From: Ustulina deusta
Lineage: Eukaryota; Ascomycota; Sordariomycetes; Xylariales; Xylariaceae
Length of the DNA stretch: 64,000 bases
NCBI GenBank assembly: GCA_023159155.1
Contig: JAJNNX010000019.1
Span: 620,001-684,000, forward strand
Direction of reading: 5' to 3'
Shown here: piece by piece, positions 48,601 through 60,228 of the stretch
Layout of the letters: each line of letters opens with the position of its first letter
Position numbering within the stretch: the stretch's first letter is position 1
Notes under the pieces: model-generated
What the model saw: the letters and a program-made list of their open reading frames with translations, nothing else
Told to the model about the DNA's origin: nothing
Database searches by the model: none
Made by a program: the position numbers and the translations under genes

Positions 48601-49738
48601 TCATTGGACTGGAGCCTTCGCATTGGCAAACCTTTGGGTTGCATGACTTTGTGACCCCCATGAGCAGTAACGATCCGCCTGATACCCCGACTCTTGACAT
48701 CCTGCAACAGCTTCTTGATGCCGCTCTTCTCGGAGCTTGTTAGGTTGGTGATACCGGCAATTTCATCCTAGGTCGGTTAACATGTCAGTCCTACTACGGC
48801 GGGGGAGAGGCCGAGGATAGCACCTTATACTAAGGGCGGCACTGTTGCCCGGGGACATACCCAAAACGCGTCGAAATTCATGACCGGTTGCTCGACATGA
48901 CTTTTAAATTGTTAGCTCAATCGATCGTCAACCAATGCAGCCGCGAATGGCGAAAATAGCACTCAACCACGACAACCTACATCCATCTGAACAGTGCTTG
49001 CTGGGGGTGCCGTGGGTCGTGGAGCAAATTGAGTCTCGAGGCGTGGTTGCCTTCCAGGCATGCATCGCCCGTGTACTGGGCTTCGTAGATATGCATGATC
49101 TTCGCCGTTCGAGAGGGAGATGCCCCGTTCGTGGGCAAGAAAGGCGTGAATGAGTCGACTGACGACGCGTTGTCTTTGAGGAGCTCAGAGGACACAGAGG
49201 CATATGACGGCGTGAAATTGTACAAAGAGTCAGAGTCTTCGTCCTCACTAGTTGAAGAGGACACACGATATGGGCTAGAGGCACGGCCTGGCCTTCGGTG
49301 TCTATACACGGGGGCACCCGAGTAGTCTTCGTCTTCTTCGTCGTCGCGATAGCGCCGCAGTCGCCGCCAACTGCGTGGTCGACTTCGATCGTCCTCCGAG
49401 TCACCCGAATCAGCACCAACATAATTGTTGATGATGACGGGAGGGTTCGGCGTCTGCGGTAATGTCTCGTCTAAAATAACGACCTTATTCCGCCCTCGGG
49501 CGCCAAGTTGTCGGTCCGATGCTATCGCAAGTGGCGGCGATATATGCTTTTTGGTCGCGCAGCGTCAGCGTCAGTGGAGTCTCGGATATCTTAGAGGGCA
49601 TCTCACTGAGCGCGAAGGGCGCCGCATCGCCGACGGAGGCGAGGTGGTCATCCTCGCCGGCAGTGTCGACCGTCGCTGAACGGGGCGCAGCGGACCAATC
49701 TCCTCGTCCGCGCTTTCGCCGTCAATATTGTAAGACAT
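45675..49738 (-). CDS. Large CorA-like membrane protein with GMN motif, ten exons
   Basis: Exons (minus): 49738-49607, 49546-48981, 48900-48861, 48767-48356, 48293-48118, 48053-47908, 47856-47322, 47258-46755, 46684-46139 and 46067-45675; 1149 residues. The N-terminal 200 residues are disordered, Ser/Asp/Arg-rich (SSSTSEDEDSDSLYNF). The middle part carries blocks typical of fungal CorA-like proteins: RWIHVEQPVMNFDAFW, then KHVAR-type AVYWVNLPFFELKKY, LLVTCSTMSDD and FTTHFWEFWPDNVQFY. The C terminus holds the long helical stalk and VYAFTIVTVIFLPLSAIS leading into SIFGMNTSDLRE, the canonical GMN filter, then a second span and a short basic tail. CorA channels carry Mg2+ across the plasma membrane. 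The junction at 48054-48117 uses a GTGGGT donor and is the weakest. Each other intron has a normal donor and acceptor. Confidence 0.85.
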
Positions 49739-50897
49739 TCGGACGGCAGGTAGAGACTGCGATGGGCGGTATCATGGAATAGTGTAGTGGGAACGAACCA
49801 ACGAGGCAGTAGCAAGGGCTGAGAGCGGGAGTGCGGGGTTTTGTTGTCAGGCCCGGGAAGAGTTGATGACTGCGTCTGTAGCCATTCTTAACTCTGAGGC
49901 TGATCATTTGGGGGCTAAATTTACACGAATACGCGAGTGTCGCGCTAGTCAAAGCTCGACTTTCCGCAGAGGTGAGGTAGCTGAACAAGATTGCGTGTTC
50001 AGCAATAGTCACAAAGCAGAAGAAAGCCAAGCGCTTTGCGTGTTGCCGACAAACAGGCAGAGGTGGTCTTATTTCTGGCAGCGCCCGCAGTAAGTCAGGT
50101 ATGGCCGGAGGGTTTCTAAATGATTAAAATTAACTATAACCACACATGGGTAGAATGAACAACAAGTCAGATAAAGCATCTAGTATACCTATGGTACTAC
50201 ATGTATGCGTAAGCACATGCTGCATACTTTAGTGGAGTACTTGAGCGAGTCCGATTGCAATCAATTGCCAACTCGTCCCCAATTAAGTGATTGGACCCCA
50301 ACAGAGGAATTTCACCGACTGTTCCCCTGTCTAGATAGACTTGGCCTACCTAAACCGATGGTGGCTCTGGCCCATCATCTCCGGGACATCAAAAACTCCT
50401 AACAAGTACAATTTAGGCTGGGCATATATACCCATATCCTCTGCAGCAAGCTGTGATCGAACGTAACTATTATACCTTGGTGATGCGAAGGCGAGTGTGT
50501 GTTGCGAAGACACGTTGTTGTGCAGTGAACCCAAAACTCATACAGTATTAAGAGTGAACTATGCTAATCAGACACTTCATGTACTAACCCAGCCGTAAGA
50601 CAGACTAACCTCGCCATACTGGCTAACTTCTCCATACATACGAACCGATCCAACCATACAAATCTAGGCTGACTGACTGACCTGAACCCACCCATATAGA
50701 CCTAGCCATATGTACAGACCGATTCTGCGCAAGGGTGGGGAGGGGGTCCTGCAGCCTGCTTACATAACCTACTTACATGATATACACAGGGGCACAAATG
50801 ATCCCTCGTTCCCCAAAATCCTGAACCCAACTCCCCCAGCAATCCTGCGCCTAAATGTCAGATCCTACCGGCAACCGAACGTCAACCACCTACTGGT
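49739..50897. other. Intergenic, no supported gene
   Basis: Promoter side of the large CorA-like gene and 3' flank of the DUF6923-type gene. Frames at 49863-50093 and 50205-50534 are short and unmatched. Confidence 0.5.
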
Positions 50898-52066
50898 TTA
50901 CACATCCAAGTTCAAGACGCAACGGGCTCCATCATTCTGGCTCGAAATTGGACCCTGTGAAGCGCGGTACGGGCTGCCTCCTTCAATGGGGAACGCCCAA
51001 ATCTGGCCGTTCGTGTTGTCGCTCGCATACAAAGTACCGTTGTTGATACCGTACATTGCTCCCCACGTATGGCCGCCGATATTGGGATAGCGTTGGATGA
51101 CCTCGTATGTCTTCGTGTCAAGACTGAATCGCACAAGAGTGGTGCCTCCGCCAGTCGTCAGGTTGTGAGCCGCAGAGTACAGATACGGACCGCCGACAGG
51201 CAGGTATACCCAGTCGGCAACAGCCAATCCGAGCTCGTTGACTTTCCCGCTGGCAATCAAAGTGCCGTAGGTCGCTGAATTGGGCTTCAGGTCTAGCTGG
51301 AACCAGGTGTCTCCAGTACCGTACCAATAGTTTCCCTCGTCGTCGATATCTCCAACAAAGACGGAGGTGTTGTCCGGGAATTTGGTGACAACTTCAGTCG
51401 TGCCATCTGATGAGATGCGGATTAGCTCATTTTTGCCGCTCTGCCTTCCGTACAGGTAGTTGTCTAGAGTGTTGTATGCAAGGGCGTTGATAGCAGTGTC
51501 GTCGCCGAGGTGGTCTTTAACTGTGGTATAGTCGCCCGTAGAAAGGTCGACTTGGATCAGAGTGACGCTCTGGATTAAATAACCATACTACCACGCCGAG
51601 GATTAGCTCATGGTTTGCCCAGCGTCTAAGAAATTAGCATGATTCGGATGGCGGAAAGACTTGCCTTGTCGCAACTAAGCGTAGGAGTACATGGCTGGGT
51701 AACGGTAGCAGTAGCTGTGACAGTAGTTGTCGTCGGAACTGTGGTGGTTTTCGTCACGGTGACAGTAGTGATTGTCGCAGAATGCGAAGTTGTTGGGTAC
51801 GGATGGGGCTCATGGGAAGGATGAGGATGGGGGGTCCACCAGAATATGGTGGAATAATGGCACTGACATCCAGTGTCGTAACTGGACGTGGTATATGTCG
51901 TGGGTGCGGTAGCAGGATAAGTCGTTGTCACCACCTCAGTAACCAGTGGTGCGGTATCCAAAGAAACTATGTCCAGCAAGTCGCCGAGTAGAGCAGCAGT
52001 AGGATTCGCAAGCACTCCTACTGAGCTCAGTGCTAGGAGAAGAAACATGTTTGAAGTTGGGACCAT
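50898..52066 (-). CDS. Secreted DUF6923-type beta-propeller-like protein with Thr-rich linker
   Basis: Two exons, 52066-51665 and 51587-50898, encode 363 residues. A signal peptide (MVPTSNMFLLLALSSVGVLA) is followed by a Thr/Pro/His-rich, probably O-glycosylated linker with many TTTVT repeats. The globular part begins at PCTPTLSC. From there the pattern is GYLIQSVTLIQVDLSTGDY, NALAYNTLDNYLYGRQ, LIRISSDGTTEVVTKF and GDIDDEGNYWYGTG, repeated strands like those of DUF6923 proteins common in the secretomes of filamentous fungi. The link between exons is a 77-nt intron whose donor is GC (AAG/GCAAGT) and whose acceptor is GTAG; it restores the conserved CDxYGYLIQ segment, whereas every normal GT donor I tried breaks the frame. 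Function unknown; likely cell-wall or extracellular. Confidence 0.8.
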
Positions 52067-54139
52067 GGTTGCGCGATGTCAACACGAAGGTGGTGATGTG
52101 GTGATGGAGAGATGTGGTGTGCTCTTGGGTTGAGATATTGAGAGATGGTGCGGAGGGTAGAGGCAATTTATTGAAGAGTCCATCAGCGACATAGTCAGTC
52201 TACCGTATCCGCGGACTCGCATGAAATAGACTTGACTCTCCCAGTGGAGATTCGGGGATCTCGTGCCCGCAACGTTGGGTGTAACGGCAGAGTTTGTGCT
52301 CGTCATTTCTGACCGTTGACCAGCGAGAGCGTTTCTGTGGTCCGCCATTACATTACAATATTTATTGATCATGAAATTTCAGCCACCTATATGTTGAGCT
52401 CTTGGCTCTCAAGGTAGGTGGGCCACACATATGAGAGGGCCATATGCCTCCAGTATGCCAAATATCCTATCCCGTATGTAGTCTAAGTTCATATGGCTGA
52501 TGTCCTACAGTAGTGTACAACATTACGATGTCCAAGGAAGCAGTCGATAGTTTGAGGCGTAGAAAATTCATTTCGACTGTAATCGGCGATTATTTAGGGC
52601 TGTTATAGGCAATCTGCAATGGCGATCATCTACCTGGTGTATTGTGTAATTACCAAGGAGCAGCTGAAACATCAGCAGTAGGGAAAATTCGCTACCGTTT
52701 TTGGAAATTAATCTACAAGCAAGCTCTCACGCTGCTGAGATTCGCTGTCAAATTTCATTCTAGAAGTGGATGAGCCTTGCCTGTAGAGTTTACAATATAA
52801 GCTAAAACTTGACTTGCAGGGCTACCTACTGCTGAAGTCCAACCGTTGTGACGGTGAGTTGTTGCTATGATGTGACTCAACTCATTGATTGGCTTGATCC
52901 GTAGTACAAACGTATTTGAGCTTAGGCCTGTTCCTATTAGTAGCAGCCAATAAAAGCATTTGAGCCACAATCCGGCAACGTTGGGAACCTGGGGAATATT
53001 GGGTTAGGTAATTGAACATGGCCGCCTAGTTTTGGGGCATACCATGCAACATCTACTTACTACCCAATTCAAATGATAGTAATATATCTAGACAAGCCCG
53101 TATTCTCGAGTCAAGCTAGATTGAGGATCACTGTCAAAACCGTCAAGGAGCCGGCAGTATCCGCTTGCTTGGGGAGATATATCCGGGCTTGTGTATATAG
53201 GGCGAGGTAGAACGGGCTGAGGAAATAGGAAGATTGGACCCTACGTTATAAGACGCCTTCTGCATATGCATTTCAATTTGCGAACCGTTGTGAAAGACAA
53301 TCTGGCTCCCTTTTTCCACCCCTTTATTCTGCCTCGGCAAGTGAACTTATTACACTTCGGATCGGAGTATGGCTGAGGCGTCGATTGCCTTCACCGGAAA
53401 AGTCCTGTTTTTGTCCTAATCAAGCATTTGGCAAGAAATATTAAGTATTACTGTTTTTGGAGCTCATCACCACAACGAAAGAATACGTGCAGGCACGCTG
53501 AACATCTTATCCAATGAAATAAGCGCACAACGCCTAGTTTACATTGATTCCCAACATGAATACCTTATTGGAACTACACTCGTGCCTGGTAATGTCACCG
53601 TCACTGAGTCGTCCTTAACGGACCGAAGCACAGCATGAAATACCGCCATGCTGATGCTACCTGCGCGTAAGTCACACCACTCTGAGAAAGGTAAGCTCAG
53701 CCATAGCTGTTATCTACTTAATCCCCTCTGTTGCGTTTGTTAGCGAAGAACATACGGATTGGAGTCACTTTAGATAGGCGCTGAACGCGGGGAATGTGGG
53801 CACCGGTCTCTCTACCTATCTATAACTATTCCATGTTTGCGGGCAATGCCGGGGATTTCCGAGGTTACTGATATGAGCTGGCAGTGGAAAAAGGCTAATT
53901 ACAAATCTGCCAGGTCACGCAATTGTACGCAATGGGCAGTACTGCATTGCTTGGCGGGCGTTGGTGTGTGAAGGTGCGGGGTGATGTGCATATAGAATCG
54001 TCCTCTTGGTTTCTAGCAATTTATAGTTGATATTATGATCTTTACGCTAGCATATGCAAAGAGGAACATTGGCATCCTCATGTAATTTGGGTCATCTCCT
54101 TTCGATCCATGATTCTCTAGCGTTGACTGCATTACCATC
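52067..54139. other. Intergenic, no supported gene
   Basis: About 2 kb upstream of both flanking genes (divergent). Several weak frames on the minus strand (52755-52970, 53143-53340, 54013-54222) have no recognisable content. Confidence 0.5.
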
Positions 54140-55003
54140 ATGGCAGACGCAGACATACCCAGTCTCATCCGAGCTCGGTATGGCGCCGAGGCGAACTTCG
54201 TGGCCACGGGTACGGCCGACAATAGAGGGAACTCGACATTAGAGACACTTCTTCAACATAGATCGGTACGGCATTTCCTACCTGAAAAGTTACCTGAAGG
54301 GAGTCTCGAGGTTATTGTCGCCGCAGCGCAAAGTGCAGCCACGTCGTCCAACCTACAAACCTGGAGTGTGCTCGCCCTTGAGGATTCGGAACATAAGGAT
54401 AAAGCAGCCACTTTGTGCGGCGACCAAGACTTTATCCGCCAGGCGCCACTGTTCCTCATGTTTTGCGCGGACCTAAATCGCCTGACCAAGGTCTCTGCTC
54501 AGCATGAGTTGCGTGGTGAAGGGCTTGAGTTTACCGAGATGTTCTTGATGGCATCACTTGATGCTGGCCTTGCGGGCCAGAATGCGACTATTGCTGCGGA
54601 GGCACTAGGTCTGGGTGCCTGTTACGTTGGGGCTGCCCGCAACAAACCAGATGAGCTCGCACAATTGCTCAAACTACCTCCTCGCGTCATTGCTGTGTTT
54701 GGGCTGGCTATTGGCAAGCCAGACCCTGCCAAGACTACGGCGGTGAAGCCGAGATTGCCACAGAGGGAAGTCCTGCACAAGGAGATATGGCATGTGGGCA
54801 CAAACGGGAAGGGCTCTGATATCCAGGCTGAAAACCTAGCGGAATATGATGTGGTACTAGCTAGTTTCAATGCTGGAGAGAGGAGAGAAGGTGTGCCAGC
54901 ATGGACTCAGCGGAGTGCGCGAAGAATCGAGACAGTAGAGTCGTTGCATGGCCGCCATGTTTTGAAAGATGTTCTGCAAGAGAAAGGGTTCAATTTGCGG
55001 TGA
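54140..55003 (+). CDS. NfsA/FRP-like nitroreductase (FMN-dependent oxidoreductase)
   Basis: Intronless, 287 residues, starting at MADADIPSLIRARYG. Motifs of the nitroreductase fold: QHRSVRHFLPEKLPEGSLE (FMN phosphate-binding RxxxR), then AAQSAATSSNLQTWSVLALE (substrate and flavin side), IRQAPLFLMFCADLNRL, MASLDAGLAGQNATIAAEAL and GLGACYVGAARNKPDELAQL, then VIAVFGLAIGKP and KPRLPQREVLHKE. This order is that of NADPH-dependent NfsA/FRP flavin reductases, which reduce flavins, quinones or nitro compounds. Cytosolic. No neighbouring partner gene is evident. Confidence 0.92.
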   Translation: MADADIPSLIRARYGAEANFVATGTADNRGNSTLETLLQHRSVRHFLPEKLPEGSLEVIVAAAQSAATSSNLQTWSVLALEDSEHKDKAATLCGDQDFIRQAPLFLMFCADLNRLTKVSAQHELRGEGLEFTEMFLMASLDAGLAGQNATIAAEALGLGACYVGAARNKPDELAQLLKLPPRVIAVFGLAIGKPDPAKTTAVKPRLPQREVLHKEIWHVGTNGKGSDIQAENLAEYDVVLASFNAGERREGVPAWTQRSARRIETVESLHGRHVLKDVLQEKGFNLR

Positions 55004-55829
55004 TGTGAGAAAGTGTTATTTGAGACGTCTTAGTTCACTTGGATATAGAATTCATAGAACCCCCAGTTATAACATATTGCGTTGTTAGGGTCCGGGCCAA
55101 CTGTGAGAGAGAAAATAATGTGGGAGTAGATTAAGCTTCCTTCAATACTGTGCCAAGTGTCGCAATAAAAACGCTAGGATGTCCAATAGTAGACATACTC
55201 CTTGATGAGTGCACCACATGCTAGAATGCCGATCGTTTCACAAGAGAAGCTTACGATAATAGCACAGCCGACTTACAGTGGGATCTAGTATTGACTTCCC
55301 TGGGTATTCGAGCTTGAGCATCACTTCAACCATGACTTCTGAGCTGTTCATCCAGTACCGCCCAATTGTCCACTCTTTAACATCAAATATCGAATTAGTC
55401 GGGCCGAAATTTCTGGAGGCATCCCCTTAACATTGACGGGAGAGAGGCGGAAGAACTCGTCAAAGATATTTCCCACCAAAAGCCCGTCTTGGTCGAACAA
55501 TATGAACAGGACGTTAGGACGAGCGGCGAGAAGTGCGTGTAGCAGTGGCAGCAAATTTAGGTTCAGGTTCAGATGGGAGTCGAGGCCGGGGCTCGCATTC
55601 GGAAGACTCGCCTTCTGAATGCGGTCGGGAGTTATCTTTTTGTTTGCCGTGGGTAGCGGAAACTAGGTAACGCAGCGCGTCGGTGAAGACGACGTAGATT
55701 GAGTTGCAGTTCGGATAGTCTTCTAGGGCCTCGCGGAGGAATGGCCATGTCAATCCCTAGTGCGACCCTTCGCAGGACTTAGTCTTCCATTCCGCATTTC
55801 ATGAACCAATTAAACCCGCAACGTTACTG
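55004..55829 (-). pseudogene. Possible fragment of a broken F-box-like or other gene
   Basis: On the minus strand a frame from 55753 to 55514 (GLTWPFLREALEDYPNCNSI, YVVFTDALRYLV) and another frame from about 55640 to 55348 (LPLLHALLAARPNVLFILFD, QDGLLVGNIFDEFFRL) look protein-like but lie in different phases with no acceptable intron between them. The second ends at a stop at 55348. I do not recognise the family with any assurance. A shadow origin is less likely because there is no other gene here to cast one. Confidence 0.28.
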
Positions 55830-57272
55830 TCACTGCAGCGCCAGGAACCGAGTCGCAACTCCCGCAGCCAAGATTTTCAAGGCATCGAGCTTGCGGCCAA
55901 ACAACTCATACGACCTGCATGAGACCCTGAACAGCTCCTCATACCACTCCAGCCTCGCGGCCGGGTTCACCCAAGTCAGTACCCCCGTGGAGAGCTGAGA
56001 GGCCGAACCCTCGGTGGCTTCAGCAGGCTGCCAGCCCCCTGCATCCATAACTCTGCACGCGGTAGGGATTCCTCCACGGGGCCTCGGGCCATGGGGAAAG
56101 CCTGGTGTGTTAACGGTGCTGCCAGGTGGACTGACGATCCGGCAAAGTCGTCCAAAATCCGACGATACTGGTGTAAAGCGGCTACTCGCGCATATTGGTC
56201 CTCCCAGACTGGAACAAGTTGCCGAATGTAACACAATCATTGCGATTAGTGTCTTCTGCAGAACCCGCCAACACGGCAACTTTCGCTTCGTCCTCCACAT
56301 CACGAGCCTAGACGGCTTTGACGAAACCCGGCAATGTGCTAGTCTCGCTATGGAGCTGGTTGTATACGCGAGAACGTTGAGTCGACGAGGCACCGGGGTT
56401 CAGTTGCATCCAAACGACGTCCACGAGGTGATACCCATGCAAGGGTCCCCATGTGCTCCGCCATTCCGGGATCGCGGGCATGTTGCCGTCGTAGAGCTCG
56501 CCTTGGGATATGAACGAGCCTTGTGGAACTGGGAACAGCTGCGTCCTTGCCCTTGCATTGCTTGTGCTACGGGCGAGGGCTTGATGGGCATACTCTCTGA
56601 GGTTGACGAGATCGGCGCTGCATTGTTGTAGTGGGCCCTACCCCATGCAAGAAACGCCGTGAAAGTGGCCAACTTGGTCACAGCGGCGGCTTCGGTCGCT
56701 GTTGGTTTGAAGAATGTCGACGCATTATTCTCGAGCCATACAATATCAGTCACCGAAGCGACAAGCGTATTCCAGCTCTCTTCGAAAGCTGACCGATGTT
56801 CCGGCGACCGATACCACATCAACCACGGTAGCTCCGTCTCGGGCGTCGCCGAGCGCTTAGTTTCGCGCAGCGGTTCGAAGCGCTCGAGAAAAGCAGTCCG
56901 ATGATGGGGCTGAAGCCCAGGGAATGCTGGAACTCCTGCCAGGCGGCCGTGCTCTCCGAGGAAACCCTCGCTCAACACTCTTGTGACTTAGATGGCCATT
57001 TGGGTCGTCGCGCCAGGGTCGCCCACCCGGCTGCGCCATCCATCGAGCTTGTTGCGAGCGAATGCAATTTGATATTCATTGTGGGAAACGGCAACAAATA
57101 CGCAACATACTGCATCTAGCCTCTCTAGAATTTGGTTTGGAGAGCAGCGTTCATGCAATATACTCTGTAGGACACCTGATCGGGGGCTATTGATTGGGCG
57201 AGTCCACGCTGACTCTGGAATGCCTTGTGGTTCTAATTGAGTTGGAGGTGGCGTTGGGCGGAATAAAACCAT
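55830..57272 (-). pseudogene. Broken gene, dimeric alpha/beta barrel (ABM-like) repeats suspected
   Basis: Several minus-strand segments read as one protein split by lesions. An opening frame from 57272 runs through FARNKLDGWRSRVGDPGATT and ends at TAA (56988-56990) inside an otherwise continuous frame that resumes with EGFLGEHGRLAGVPAFPGLQ. The segment ETELPWLMWYRSPEHRSAFE continues to a frameshift near 56613-56625, then REYAHQALARSTSNARARTQ. The next segment, HLVDVVWMQLNPGASSTQRS up to LPGFVKAV, stops at TAG (56308-56310), where the homologous reading would have Trp (TGG). Two further frame changes precede the tail GVLTWVNPAARLEWYEELFR ending at 55830. The barrel-type assignment is a guess from the VDVVWMQLNPG and PGF-V-A pattern; the broken state is seen directly. 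Confidence 0.5.
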
Positions 57273-57778
57273 GAGGGCGGAGAGAAATATATGCTATTTT
57301 TCATCTGCCTACCCGAGCTGCGCATGTCAACCGGTCTCGAGCCATCCTATTTTAAGCATCAGCGGCTCTCTCCGTGGTCCATTACAGCGCTCCCTAGGTC
57401 GGTTAGGTACATAGGTTCAAATACCTTCACTATAGAATGTGTTATATCTAACAGGTTTTAGAACTAAATAAATTGTAAAAAAAGTATATCATATTAAAAA
57501 ATGGGTTATATTCCAGAAAATAACTTTTATTGAGTTTTTACTTACACATTGGGGCAGAAATTTTACTTTCTGTGTTGAAGATATTTCGGCCTTGGAAAAA
57601 CGCGGCCGAGACTTTTTTTGAGCCACTAAAAATAGGGATGTAGCCTGTAAGCCTACTAGGTAAGTAGGTACTTTACCTTGGCATTAATTTGACTCGAACA
57701 AAAGCCTCCTTAAAGATAAAAAATTAAAAAAAAAGGAAAAGGAAAAGGAAAACTTCCGCTTGCAAATCACACCACTTG
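57273..57778. other. Intergenic, AT-rich
   Basis: 3' flank of the RBR ligase gene and promoter of the broken gene. A (GGAAAA)n-like tract at 57729-57751 and an AT-rich patch at 57460-57560 are the only distinct features. Confidence 0.5.
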
Positions 57779-60228
57779 CTAACCATACATTTGCTGATAA
57801 TGCTCAATGCCAATACCGCCGTGTTCTTGAGTCATGTGATCATAGCACGCCTTTGATGAATCGAAGACTTTGAGGCATACCCAACAAATATGGGCGCCGC
57901 AGCGGCACGTCATATGGTTGCATCCATCTATCTTCTCAAGTGGTGTCCGACACTTAGGACAGTCCTTGATACCCATCTCCTTCTTTAATCTTTCGTTGGC
58001 CTCTCGTCTGCCGGAAGAGATGTCTTGATATTCCGCGCAGCTCAGAGCCCCGTGTTGGGCATGGCAGCTCGTACAGACAGGCACTAGACAGTTGCTGCAT
58101 GTCTGCATCTTGGCGGCTCTGCTGGCGCGGTAGACGTAGTCGCAATCTGGAGAAGGACAGTATCGTAGTAGGTCCGGATGACGGCGGGCGTACGATGCGA
58201 AGGATCGCTCCAGTAGCTCCTCGAACGCAGTCGAAGAGAGGTGCTCTTGTAATTGGGGAAGATCCAAAATTGTGTTACAGCTTCCCGAGTCTCCGACGCA
58301 GCGAATCGAGACCGCCGACTCTTGTGTCGGAGCCGACAGACATAGGTTCTCGAAGCAGTCGAGGCAGTATGTGTGGCCACAGCGAGTCTGGATTGGATTC
58401 TCAGCCTCCGTCAAGCACGCTGGGCAATCTTGCCCACTCGATTCCGACTGCGAGCTTTGTATGATTTTGCCATTGATAATGGATATGGCATCGTTGTATT
58501 TACTCGCTGTGCCAGAGACGATGATCCGTTTGGGCGTCGAGGAGATGTCAAGTTTTACGCTTTCGGGACCCAGCTCAGCAGCAAGCATCTTGTAACCTCC
58601 TAGGCAGGCCCACAGAAACGTTACTTCATCCAGGTCGATGGCGAAGTCCTTTGAACGCTGATCTTTTAGAATCTCAGATATTCTAGCTTGGACCTCTTCG
58701 CATCTCTTTGGCGGACCAAATAGCCTAAGCTCTGCTTTCGCCTTGTTTGGGAGGATGACAACACCCGTTTGCCGTTGTAACTGTGCAAGCTTGCCGAAGG
58801 TTTCTCCATTGCCACGCAGCGATGGTTGCCAGAGATTCGACATGCCGTCCTTGGCAATAGTACCCGCGAGTATACCCGAGATAACCTTCTTCGCTTCAGC
58901 GACGGTCTTACTCTCCTCCCCTTCAATCTTGACCGTTCGGTACCATTTAGGCGGCTGCGATTGCTCATAGGCGGTGAAATGAAGGTGTTGCATTTTCCAT
59001 CTCGAAATGTTGTCTTTTATTTGGCGTTCGACAGCGTCATATATAAGACTGGAGACCTTGAATCTAGCACAATAGACCAGCTGCACCGTAAGTTTTGCCG
59101 TCTTCTGAAAAGGGAGCGGACAGTTGTGCAAGGTCTTCGCAGCCTTTTTCGCGTCTTCTTCCTTTGAAAACCGAGCATTGGCCTTCATGCGCTTACCGGT
59201 AGTATCTGGAGTAAACTCCCACCATTCGAGGGGACCAATGGCTGTGAATAGCGATTGTATCGCCGTCGCACAAGTTTCGGAATCGGCTGTATAGGTAGCC
59301 TTCCCGAGCTCGACGCCGCGTGGCATGTCCCCTTGCGACTGGACGGCACGTGAAACATCATTTTTTGTCGCATCTGATGGAACATCTGTTAAGCAGACTG
59401 TCCACGCCTTGGTATTATACTTTCCGTCTCCTCTAGTTGGATCACTAGGACGCACCATTTGATTCAGTATCTTATACTCGCCCTTGCTGAATTTCTCGCT
59501 CACGCGTTTTGCGATTTTTTCATCCCCGAAATTGAGCCACGTCGTCTTGGTTGGCTTGTGCCAAGAGCAATGGACTTTCCTGCAGTCCACCCGTAAGGCA
59601 CTCGAATCCGATGAAGCAAATGATTCGATTGGGATCAGGACAGCAGTAACCCCAGAACCTTGGCGTGAAGTAACCCATCGGCCGAACTTCGCTATGACCA
59701 ACTCTGCGAAATGGGGGTCTTTGGCTTCGGCTCTGGCGCTCGACGAAGCCTCCCCGTGGATCACTCGAACATCCCTCACCGTAGAGGTGTCGAGTCCTCT
59801 AGATCGAAGGAGATCAAGAACAGATGTGGGCGTACTATCACGCGGAAGTCCAGTAAGCTGGACCGCAGAGAGATCAGTTGTGAATAGTACCTCGGCAATA
59901 GCGGCACCATCTTCGAAGTGTGCCAAGGCACCGCTAATCGTGCGAGTCATTTTCTTTTCGGTCGGTTGCTTATCATCCTAGGATCATCGTTAACGGCGCC
60001 GAATATTTCATTGGGGTATCGTACAGCAGATGGTGTGAAAACCAAGTTCACGCCTGAATCACTCTCCTGTTGGTGCCGATACGGACAAGCGTTGCCATTT
60101 CGGCATGTTCCGCTCTGATAGAACCTGCAGTTGACTTGGGACCTGGAGTCCTGGAATTTGCCAGGAAGTGCCCCGCTAAGGATGCCTTGTCCTCGACGAG
60201 GATGGAAGGGGAGAGTAGTAGGATTCAT
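57779..60228 (-). CDS. RBR E3 ubiquitin ligase with an N-terminal CCCH zinc finger
   Basis: Two exons, 60228-60052 and 59977-57779, joined by a 74-nt intron (GTGAAC donor, TTAAC branch, CTAG acceptor), give 791 residues. Residues 34-52 form a CCCH finger (C34, C42, C48, H52; CRFYQSGTCRNGNACPYRH). About 60-560 is a long divergent region with RRM/KH-like alternation (AVQLTGLPRDSTPTSVLDLL; VCLTDVPSDATKND). The C-terminal 215 residues are a full RBR: RING1 from Cys577 (CPACLTEAENPIQTRCGHTY), the in-between RING around 666-706 (YCPSPDCDYVY) and RING2 from 732 (CPKCRTPLEKIDGCNHMTC) with the catalytic cysteine expected at 750. RBR ligases form a thioester with ubiquitin on that cysteine. The finger suggests that the ligase is targeted to RNA or ribonucleoprotein. 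It is not an Ariadne or Parkin type by layout. Confidence 0.9.

Noticed and set aside
57779..59950. RBR ligase starting at the internal ATG (59950) and a separate 93-codon CCCH protein upstream
   Set aside because: The two frames overlap by ATGA, but an intron with GTGAAC donor, TTAAC branch and CTAG acceptor joins them in frame, so one spliced gene is more likely.
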